Assembly (NCBI GenBank): GCA_945889655.1
Contig: CAMDCH010000136.1
Span: 1 to 7,185 of the forward strand
Reading direction: 5' to 3'
DNA from: SHZT01 sp945889655
Lineage (GTDB): Bacteria > Gemmatimonadota > Gemmatimonadetes > Gemmatimonadales > GWC2-71-9
Length of the DNA: 7,185 nt
Part shown: positions 1-7,185 of the stretch, piece by piece
Layout of the letters: every line of letters begins with the position of its first letter
Position numbering within the stretch: position 1 is the first letter of the stretch
Position numbers and translations under genes: made by a program
Notes under the pieces: model-generated
The model's input: only the letters and a program-made list of their open reading frames with translations
The model's database searches: none
Told to the model about the DNA's origin: nothing

Positions 1-18
1 TAGCAACGGCTGCGTCAT
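1..18 (-). CDS. rpsB: Possible 5' end of rpsB (ribosomal protein uS2), partial
   Basis: Only six codons are visible: ATG at 18-16 followed by codons for M-T-Q-P-L-L, running off the left edge. A GAGGT sequence lies 2 nt upstream of the ATG (25-21), a short spacing for a Shine-Dalgarno site. No other in-frame ATG lies between it and an upstream in-frame TGA. The call rests mainly on gene order: in many bacteria rplM-rpsI is followed by rpsB-tsf on the same strand, and uS2 proteins often start with a short polar stretch before a leucine-rich helix. Six codons cannot prove identity. This could be another gene, or no gene. Confidence 0.4.
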
Positions 19-117
19 GTACCTCGGTCCTGGGTTTGGTCGCCCACTGCTGTCATCTCGGTCATCGATTCACGCGATGGTGAACACCCAACAACCGATC
101 GAGCAGTGTGATTGAAT

Positions 118-178
118 GGGGTCGGGGATCAGCGGTCCGCGAGAACGACGTTCTTGCAAACCCCTGAATCCTGACCCC
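118..178. repeat. 61-bp imperfect palindrome, REP/MITE-like hairpin
   Basis: The arms pair almost continuously around a 3-nt loop. On the plus strand GGGGTC (118-123) pairs with GACCCC (173-178), GGAT (126-129) with ATCC (168-171), CAG (130-132) with CTG (164-166), GGT (134-136) with ACC (160-162), and GCGAGAAC (139-146) with GTTCTTGC (150-157, one G-T wobble), leaving loop GAC (147-149). That is 24 pairs, broken only by small internal loops and one bulge. It starts 6 nt beyond the rpsI stop codon. Neither side has a T-run, so it is not a typical intrinsic terminator. It could still end or slow transcription, protect the 3' end of the rplM-rpsI mRNA, or be a dispersed REP- or MITE-type element. 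Copies elsewhere in the genome cannot be seen from here. Confidence 0.75.
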
Positions 179-184
179 GGTATC

Positions 185-589
185 CTATCTCTTGCTGAAC
201 TGGAACCGTTTCCGCGCGCCCGGCTGGCCCGGCTTTTTCCGCTCCACGGCCCGGGGATCCCGGGTCATGAGGCCCTGGTCACGAAGCTTGCGGCGATGCT
301 GCTCATCCGCCTCCACCAGCGCCCGCGCAATCGCGAGACGCATGGCACCGGCCTGGCCAGTCTGCCCACCACCAACCACGTTGCCCTTCACGTCAAACGC
401 ACCGAGGGTCCCGGTGGCCGTGAACGGCTGCTGGATGTGCTGCACGAGCGAGCGGCGGGGGAAATAATCTCCCAGCGTGCGCCCATTGACGTCCCATTTT
501 CCGGAGCCCGGGGTCAGGTAGACGCGCGCGACGCTCGTCTTCCGGCGTCCCACGGCATGCCAGCGAAGCTCGGGTGTCGGGGCAGTCAT
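185..589 (-). CDS. rpsI: 30S ribosomal protein S9 (uS9)
   Basis: This 134-residue protein is a structural component of the small ribosomal subunit. Its basic C-terminal tail reaches the P-site tRNA in known structures. Family marks are all present: GRRKTSVARVYL at residues 14-25, the glycine-rich GGGQTGQAGAMRLAIARAL segment at 73-91, DPRAVERKKPGQPGARK at 111-127, and the final FQFSKR. The length is normal for the family. The ATG overlaps the rplM stop as ATGA, and the Shine-Dalgarno-like GAAGG is encoded by the last lysine codons of rplM, so the two genes are very likely translationally coupled. It ends with TAG at 187-185, just before the 118-178 palindrome. Confidence 0.98.
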   Translation of the reverse strand: MTAPTPELRWHAVGRRKTSVARVYLTPGSGKWDVNGRTLGDYFPRRSLVQHIQQPFTATGTLGAFDVKGNVVGGGQTGQAGAMRLAIARALVEADEQHRRKLRDQGLMTRDPRAVERKKPGQPGARKRFQFSKR

Positions 590-1035
590 GCCTTCTTCTT
601 CCGGTTGAGGTCAAGCGCCTTAGGCTGCTGCGCCTGGTGCGGGTGCTCGGCACCGCCGTACACCTTGAGCTTGTTGCGCAATTCCTGCCGCGCGAGCGTG
701 TTCTTGGGCAGCATGCCATACACGGCACGCTCGATGACGCGATCAGGATTCTTCGCCAGCTCGTCCGCCACCGGGGTGAACCGCTCGTGACCCATGTAGC
801 CCGTGTGCCGGAAGTAGCGCTTCTGCTCGAGCTTGCGGCCCGTCAGGCGAATCTTCGAGGCATTCACGACGATGACGAAGTCACCGCCATCCATGTGCGG
901 CGTAAACGTCGGCTTGTGCTTGCCACGGATGATCTGGGCCACCTGGCTCGCCAGGCGGCCAAGTACCACGCCAGTGGCATCAACGAGATGCCAATCGTGC
1001 TCAAGCTCGGTCGGTTTTGCGGAATAGGTCTTCAT
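586..1035 (-). CDS. rplM: 50S ribosomal protein L13 (uL13)
   Basis: This 149-residue protein is an early-assembly component of the large ribosomal subunit. Diagnostic segments are WHLVDATGVVLGRLAS (15-30), a GKHKPTFTPHMDGGDFVIVVNA core (38-59), YFRHTGYMG (74-82), and the signature region IERAVYGMLPKN (101-112) followed by LRNKLKVYGGAEHPH. The ATG at 1035-1033 is the usual family start (MKTYSAK). No good Shine-Dalgarno is visible; GTGGA lies just upstream. L13 is known in E. coli to repress its own rplM-rpsI mRNA, but no recognised leader fold is evident here. The gene probably has its own promoter at 1083-1111 and is co-transcribed with rpsI through an ATGA overlap. Confidence 0.98.
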   Translation of the reverse strand: MKTYSAKPTELEHDWHLVDATGVVLGRLASQVAQIIRGKHKPTFTPHMDGGDFVIVVNASKIRLTGRKLEQKRYFRHTGYMGHERFTPVADELAKNPDRVIERAVYGMLPKNTLARQELRNKLKVYGGAEHPHQAQQPKALDLNRKKKA

Positions 1036-1082
1036 TGATCCACGCTAAAAGTGCTTCAAGGCGTAAGTGTAGACAGACCTCT

Positions 1083-1107
1083 AACCTAGACGGAGGCATG
1101 GGGATGG

Positions 1108-1111
<4 letters not shown>
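1083..1111 (-). promoter_or_regulatory. Predicted sigma70-type promoter of rplM-rpsI
   Basis: On the minus strand there is TTGACC (1111-1106, five of six matches to TTGACA), a 17-nt spacer, and TAGGTT (1088-1083, three of six matches to TATAAT). The expected transcription start is near 1076, giving a leader of about 40 nt before the rplM ATG. The -35 box contains the TGA stop of the upstream biotin carrier gene. The -10 box is weak. A second candidate -10, TACACT, occurs slightly downstream but has no matching -35. Confidence 0.5.
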
Positions 1112-1610
<499 letters not shown>

Positions 1611-1614
<4 letters not shown>

Positions 1615-2822
1615 GAGGCCTCCAGGACGGCCAGGGTTTCTACGTGGGCTGTCTGGGGGAACAGGTCGTACGCGGTAGCCGAGAGAAGATTGAACGACGG
1701 CAGCCGCTTCACGTCCCGGGCAAGCGTGGCCGGGTCACAGGAGACATACACGAGCCGCCGCGGGCCGGAGGAACGGCGCCATGCGGCGAGGCGGACGGTC
1801 ACACGGTCATGCATGCCGGTGCGGGGCGGATTCACGATCACCGCATCCGGCGTCGGCAGCTGGCTGAGCACATCCTCGGCGCGGCCCGCAAGGTACGTCA
1901 CGCTCGATCCGTCGCGACGCGCCCACTCGATTGCGCCACGGTCCGCGTCCACGCTCCACACCCGCGCTCCCGCGGCCGAGAGGAGGCGCGCGGTGTCACC
2001 AACACCGCCGTAAAGGTCCCACACCGTCGACCCGGCCACGGCACCGAGTGCGGTTACCGCGTCGGCACGTATGCGGTCGGCAAGAACCGCGTTGGTCTGC
2101 GCGAAGGCCATCACCGGGAATCCCGTTTTTTTCCCGGCCACGATGCGGGGTGCCCCGCCCTCTGGGTGCCACCACCACGAAACATCGAGACCCACGGCCT
2201 CGGCCACCGGCCCGGGGTTCCAGGGTTCAGCATCGGCCTGGACCACCACGTGAACGCCGCCGTCTCGATCCTGCCGCAGGATCAGCAGCGAGAGCGAGCG
2301 CGGCAACAACGCGCGATGCGGCCGCAATCCCGCCCAGAGCTGCATCAGCGCTTCGTCGGTGATGAGGCAATCCGTCAGCGGAAAGACGCCGTCGGCGTCA
2401 TTGAATCGATGGAGCCCGATGATATCACCGCGAACCGCCAGCGTGATCTTCCCGCGGTATCGCCACAGGTCCGGAGACTCGATGCCGGGCGGGTCATCGA
2501 GGGATCGGCCGGCAATGCGGCGGAGGGCATCGCCGACAATTCGCCGCTTGATGTCCACCTGTCCCGCGGGGGCAATGTGCTGCAGCTGGCAGCCGCCGCA
2601 TTCGTCGTCAGTGTAGTGCGGGCAGCGGGACGCGACGCGCAGCGTCGAGGCCGTTTCGATCCTCACGGCCCTGCCCCGCGCGAAGCGCGGCTTGAGCTCG
2701 ATCACGTCGACGTCGGCCGAGTCCCCGGGTGCCGTGCGAGGAACGAACACGGTCCGGCCATCCGCGAGGCGACCGACTCCATCACCCCCCGCCGCGATAC
2801 GCTCGATCGCGACGAGGCTCAC
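1611..2822 (-). CDS. rlmD: 23S rRNA (uracil-5-)-methyltransferase, RlmD/TrmA family
   Basis: This predicted 403-residue SAM-dependent enzyme makes 5-methyluridine in RNA, most likely 23S rRNA. An N-terminal TRAM domain (about 1-55, SLVAIERIAAGGDGVGRL) precedes a four-cysteine Fe-S motif: C67, C75 and C78 in CPHYTDDECGGC, and C152 in LTDCLI. The FAQTN motif (240-244), the SAM loop VWDLYGGVG (267-275), NPPRTG (331-336), the catalytic nucleophile C362 in YVSCDPATLARD, and the conserved HVE glutamate E395 follow. TRAM plus Fe-S favours RlmD, or RlmCD-like enzymes, over TrmA; the exact uridine is not known. I chose the GTG at 2822, which overlaps the biotin carboxylase stop as GTGA and puts the TRAM domain at the N-terminus. 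Another GTG at 2855 would add 11 residues. Its stop overlaps the carrier start, also as GTGA. Asn replaces the usual Asp in motif IV, which also occurs in relatives. Confidence 0.9.
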
Positions 2823-4333
2823 CGGAGCCCCCGCAAGCGCGCAGAGCGAAGCCACACGGACTCGGACGCCTCGGTGCCTGGCAGGGCCGCGTCACCGAGT
2901 GGGCGACCCCGGGCCGAGTCTTCCGCCAGGGCCGCCGCGATCGCCATGGCCTCGAGATCGCTGTTCGGCGCTGCGTCCCCCACCAGGCGCTGGCCCGCCC
3001 GCTCCAGGTATCCGATGTCGTATTTGCCGCCCAGGAATTCTTCGTCCCTCATCACCGCGACGTGGAACGGCTGCGAGGTGGGAACGCCGACGATCACCAG
3101 CTCGGCGAGCGCACGACGCATCCTCGTAATCGCCCGGTCCCTCGTCTCACCCCACACGATGAGCTTGCCGAGCAGCGGGTCGTAGAACAGGCCCACCTCC
3201 GTGCCGGGCTGAATGCCGCCATCCCACCGGACTCCAGGACCGCTCGGGACCTGGAGAAACGAGATGCGACCCGTCACAGGCAGGAACCCGTTGGCCGGGT
3301 CCTCGCTGGTGATGCGACACTCGATCGCATGGCCCCGTGGCACCAACGGGCGGCCGGGCAGCGTCGTGGGTTCGCCTCCGGCCACGCGGAGCTGTTCGCG
3401 AACCAGGTCCACCCCGTAGACCATTTCGGTAACGGGGTGCTCCACCTGGATCCGGGTATTCATCTCGAGGAAGTAGAAGCGCCCGCTGCCCTCGAGCAGG
3501 AACTCCACGGTTCCCGCCCCCACGTAACCCACGGACTTTGCCGCCTGGACAGCGGCTTCGCCCATGCGCTGCCGCAGCGCAAGATCTACCGCGGGCGACG
3601 GCGATTCCTCCACCAGCTTCTGGTGCCGGCGCTGGACCGAACATTCGCGTTCGCCCAGGTGCAGCGTGTGCCCGAACCGGTCAGCGAGGACCTGGATCTC
3701 CACGTGGCGCGGCCGCTCGAGAAATTTTTCCAGGTACACGGTACCGTCTCCGAATGCGGACCTTGCTTCGGACGACGCCTGCTCGAACGCGGAAGCGAGA
3801 TCGGCGGGCGCATCCACCCGCCGCATACCCTTTCCGCCTCCGCCGGCGGCTGCCTTGATGAGGACGGGGTAACCAATGTCGTTCGCTGCCGAGCGGGCAT
3901 CGGCCACGGTTGCCACGGGATCCCTGGTCCCCGGCACCACCGGGACGCCGGCGGCGGACATCCGACGCCTCGCCTCCGTCTTGTCCCCCATGGCCCGGAT
4001 CGCGGCCGGCGGCGGACCCACGAACACGAGCCCGGCGTCCTCCACGGCCTGCGCGAAATGCGCGCGCTCCGAGAGGAATCCATAGCCCGGATGGACCGCG
4101 TCCGCCCCCGTGTCCTTCGCGGCCTTCAGCAGCCGTTCCACGTCGAGGTAGGACTGCGCGGCGGGAGCGGGTCCGATTTCCACCGCGAGGTCCGCCTGCC
4201 ACAGGTGGGGGCTCTGGCGGTCCGCTTCCGAATAGACTGCCACCGCCTCGAGGCCCTCCTCGTGGCACGCGCGGATGACCCGCACCGCGATCTCGCCGCG
4301 GTTCGCCACCAGGACCCGCTTCAGCTTCGGCAT
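2819..4333 (-). CDS. accC: Biotin carboxylase subunit of acyl-CoA carboxylase
   Basis: This 504-residue ATP-grasp enzyme carboxylates the biotin of the carrier protein using ATP and bicarbonate. It begins with the classic KRVLVANRGEIAVRVIRAC. It has HPGYGFLSE (81-89), GDKTEAR with K118, the substrate lysine K160, the glycine-rich ATP loop AGGGGKGM (163-170), RHVEIQVL with H210, metal ligands E277 and E290, and the catalytic EMNTRIQVEHPVTE segment (290-303) with N292, R294, Q296 and E298, plus R340. These correspond to the E. coli AccC catalytic residues with a shift of one or two. The biotin carboxylase fold ends near residue 448. The remaining ~56 residues form an Ala-rich tail like the segment that leads into the carrier half of fused alpha subunits. 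There is no biotinyl domain. The start is supported by AGGAGGG (4344-4338) overlapping the upstream stop. Confidence 0.97.
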   Translation of the reverse strand: MPKLKRVLVANRGEIAVRVIRACHEEGLEAVAVYSEADRQSPHLWQADLAVEIGPAPAAQSYLDVERLLKAAKDTGADAVHPGYGFLSERAHFAQAVEDAGLVFVGPPPAAIRAMGDKTEARRRMSAAGVPVVPGTRDPVATVADARSAANDIGYPVLIKAAAGGGGKGMRRVDAPADLASAFEQASSEARSAFGDGTVYLEKFLERPRHVEIQVLADRFGHTLHLGERECSVQRRHQKLVEESPSPAVDLALRQRMGEAAVQAAKSVGYVGAGTVEFLLEGSGRFYFLEMNTRIQVEHPVTEMVYGVDLVREQLRVAGGEPTTLPGRPLVPRGHAIECRITSEDPANGFLPVTGRISFLQVPSGPGVRWDGGIQPGTEVGLFYDPLLGKLIVWGETRDRAITRMRRALAELVIVGVPTSQPFHVAVMRDEEFLGGKYDIGYLERAGQRLVGDAAPNSDLEAMAIAAALAEDSARGRPLGDAALPGTEASESVWLRSARLRGLR

Positions 4334-4337
4334 GCCG

Positions 4338-4342
4338 CCCTC

Positions 4343-4344
<2 letters not shown>
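4338..4344 (-). promoter_or_regulatory. Strong Shine-Dalgarno of accC overlapping the pccB stop
   Basis: AGGAGGG on the minus strand includes bases of the TAG stop of the beta-subunit gene, with 5 nt between GGAGG and the accC ATG. It fixes the accC start. The intergenic gap is only 9 nt, so terminating ribosomes can re-initiate. Confidence 0.85.
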
Positions 4345-5893
<1,549 letters not shown>

Positions 5894-5901
5894 GGTGCGA
5901 T

Positions 5902-5931
5902 AACCTAGCGGCAGGACAGGACGATTGGACA
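5902..5931 (-). promoter_or_regulatory. Candidate promoter of the carboxylase operon, possibly leaderless
   Basis: CTAGGTTA (5908-5901) is the same octamer that forms the -10 region before rplM. Taking TAGGTT (5907-5902) as the -10 box, transcription would begin at or within a few bases of the pccB ATG, which agrees with the lack of a Shine-Dalgarno there. The -35 is poor: TGTCCA (5931-5926) at an 18-nt spacing, three of six matches. Some promoter is expected between the rpsA terminator and pccB, but its exact place is uncertain. Confidence 0.35.
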
Positions 5932-5941
5932 GTGGAACGAA

Positions 5942-5977
5942 CCCGTAGCAGGCGGCGCGGACGCCGCCTGCTGCGGG
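5942..5977 (-). terminator. Hairpin terminator after rpsA
   Basis: On the minus strand CCCG (5977-5974) pairs with CGGG (5945-5942). Inside one mismatch, the 11-bp stem AGCAGGCGGCG pairs with CGCCGCCTGCT around a TCCG loop, giving 15 pairs. The stem begins 6 nt past the rpsA stop. It is followed by TTCGTTCC, only a broken T-tract, so termination may rely mostly on the very stable stem. The position between rpsA and the next gene supports a terminator. Confidence 0.8.
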
Positions 5978-5983
5978 ACAATA

Positions 5984-7185
5984 CTAGGCAGGGCTCGACA
6001 CACCCTCTTCGACGGGAGGCCGCACTGGCGGGATGATGGGCTCGTCCGGGTAACCGGTGGCGGCGAGCACGATCCGGTGATGGATCGGGTCCACCTCGAG
6101 CACCTTGAGCTGGACGGCCTGGCCCTCCTTCAGGACCGCCTGCGCAGCCTGTCCATCCGGCAGCCCCAGCTGGGTCTGCGGAACAAAGCCCTCGATGTCG
6201 TTGCCGATATCCACCACCACGCCGTTGTCCATGAACCGCACGATACGGCCCTTGATGTCCATGCCCACCGGGTAGTTCTCGCCGATCTTGAGCCACGGAT
6301 CCTCGGTGGCCTGCTTCAGACCGAGCGAAATGCGCTTGTTGTCGGAATCGATGTTGAGGATGACGACATCGACGCTGTCACCCTTCTTCACCGCCTCGGA
6401 CGGATGCTGCACCCGCTTGGTCCACGACATGTCCGAGATGTGGATGAGCCCATCGATGCCGGGCTCGATTTCCACGAAGGCGCCGAAGGACGTGAGGTTG
6501 CGGACCTTGCCGCTGATGCGCGTCCCCACCGGGTACTTCAGGGGCAGCATCATCCAGGGATCCTGCTCCGTCTGCTTCATGCCGAGGGAGATCTTCTCCT
6601 CGGCCGGATCGACCTTGAGGACTACCGCTTCAATGGTTTCGCCGATGGACACGAGCTTCGACGGGTGCCGGACGTTGCGCGTCCAGCTCATCTCGCTGAT
6701 GTGCACCAGGCCTTCGATCCCGGGCTCCAGCTCAACGAACGCACCGTAGTTGGTGATGCTGACCACCTTGCCCTGGACCCGCGCGCCGACCGGGTACTTC
6801 TCCGCTACCTTCTCCCACGGGTATTCCTGGAGCTGCTTGCGGCCCAGCGAAATGCGCTCCCGTTCCCAGTCGATGTCCAGCACCTTGACTTCGACTTCCT
6901 GCCCGATGGAAACGACTTCCGACGGGTGGGACACGCGGCCGTAGCTCATGTCGGTGATGTGCAGCAGGCCATCCACGCCGCCGAGGTCGATGAACGCGCC
7001 GAAGTCGGTGATGTTCTTGACCACGCCCTTCCGGACCTGGCCGACCTGGAGCTCCTTCATCAGGTGACCGCGCTTGGTAGCGCGCTCGGCCTCGAGAATC
7101 ACGCGCCGCGAAACGACAATGTTCCGGCGGCGCTTGTTGAGCTTGATGATCTTGAACAGGTACGCTTCGCCGAGCAGCTCGTCGA
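5984..7185 (-). CDS. rpsA: 30S ribosomal protein S1, 3' part (5' end beyond window)
   Basis: The visible 399 codons are the C-terminal part of a multi-domain S1 protein, which helps the 30S subunit bind and unfold mRNA. The reading frame stays open to the right edge, where LFKIIKLNKRRRNIVVSRR is the usual end of the second S1 domain, so the true start lies outside. Four complete OB-fold S1 repeats follow, at about visible residues 46-117, 131-204, 217-291 and 304-374. The first three have the FGAF/YGAF and GLLHI/GLVHI/GLIHI-(T/S)-(D/E)-MSW or MSY pattern and end ISLG. The last is divergent (NGVVVDIG, GFVPQT), as is common in the terminal domain. An acidic, proline-rich tail closes the protein. 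A GTG at 7102 opens a long frame but is internal (the valine of SRRVILEAER), not the start. Confidence 0.97.
   Translation of the reverse strand, partial: DELLGEAYLFKIIKLNKRRRNIVVSRRVILEAERATKRGHLMKELQVGQVRKGVVKNITDFGAFIDLGGVDGLLHITDMSYGRVSHPSEVVSIGQEVEVKVLDIDWERERISLGRKQLQEYPWEKVAEKYPVGARVQGKVVSITNYGAFVELEPGIEGLVHISEMSWTRNVRHPSKLVSIGETIEAVVLKVDPAEEKISLGMKQTEQDPWMMLPLKYPVGTRISGKVRNLTSFGAFVEIEPGIDGLIHISDMSWTKRVQHPSEAVKKGDSVDVVILNIDSDNKRISLGLKQATEDPWLKIGENYPVGMDIKGRIVRFMDNGVVVDIGNDIEGFVPQTQLGLPDGQAAQAVLKEGQAVQLKVLEVDPIHHRIVLAATGYPDEPIIPPVRPPVEEGVSSPA

Noticed and set aside
66..94. TTGTTG with a downstream AT-containing stretch as an rpsB promoter
   Set aside because: No acceptable -10 box lies at 16-18 nt (GAATCG or TGAATC match poorly), so I do not call a promoter there.
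118..178. Reading the palindrome as a classical Rho-independent terminator of rpsI
   Set aside because: Neither strand has a T-run after the stem, and the stem is much longer than usual with several interruptions. A termination role remains possible but is not shown.
116..790. A plus-strand open frame starting in the palindrome and running opposite rpsI and rplM
   Set aside because: It overlaps two certain ribosomal protein genes in antisense. Its translation matches no family I know.
2823..2855. Alternative upstream GTG start for the methyltransferase (11 extra residues)
   Set aside because: The extra residues precede the usual TRAM start and would overlap the biotin carboxylase gene by 37 bp. 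The GTG at 2822 gives the standard 4-nt overlap.
1644..3185. A 513-codon plus-strand open frame opposite rlmD
   Set aside because: The opposite strand encodes a full TRAM/Fe-S methyltransferase. The plus-strand translation is low-complexity and basic, typical of a shadow frame.

Overview
The window is GC-rich bacterial DNA, and every gene I can support lies on the minus strand, so it reads from right to left. Read that way the order is: 3' part of rpsA (ribosomal protein S1), a terminator hairpin, a four-gene run (acyl-CoA carboxylase beta subunit, biotin carboxylase, a TRAM/Fe-S 23S rRNA m5U methyltransferase, and a biotin carboxyl carrier protein), then rplM-rpsI (L13-S9), a long imperfect palindrome, and probably the first codons of rpsB at the left edge. 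GC richness, a six-domain-type S1 and propionyl-type carboxylase genes beside ribosomal genes suggest a free-living soil or water lineage such as Gemmatimonadota. That assignment is a weak guess, because no phylogenetic marker was searched.

Right part (5894-7185): rpsA is cut by the right edge. It ends at 5984 and is followed within a few bases by a strong GC hairpin (5942-5977) that separates it from the carboxylase operon.

Middle (1108-5893): the carboxylase genes are packed tightly. The biotin carboxylase start lies 9 nt after the beta-subunit stop, behind a strong Shine-Dalgarno sequence that overlaps that stop. The methyltransferase and the carrier gene each start at a GTG inside a GTGA stop/start overlap. 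The carboxylase proteins together give a complete ATP- and biotin-dependent acyl-CoA carboxylase, probably propionyl-CoA to methylmalonyl-CoA. The RNA methyltransferase sits exactly between the biotin carboxylase half and the carrier half of what is often a single alpha polypeptide. It is the most unusual point of gene organisation here.

Left part (1-1107): rplM and rpsI overlap by ATGA and have their own promoter-like sequence, whose -35 box overlaps the stop codon of the carrier gene. The 167 bp between rpsI and the putative rpsB start hold a 61-bp near-continuous imperfect hairpin (118-178) that looks like a REP- or MITE-like palindrome.

Overall this is mostly core metabolism and translation. 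I found no defence system, CRISPR array, tRNA, transposase or other clearly new system. The points that merit checking are the palindrome, the split-alpha gene order with an embedded methyltransferase, and a possible leaderless start for the carboxylase operon.
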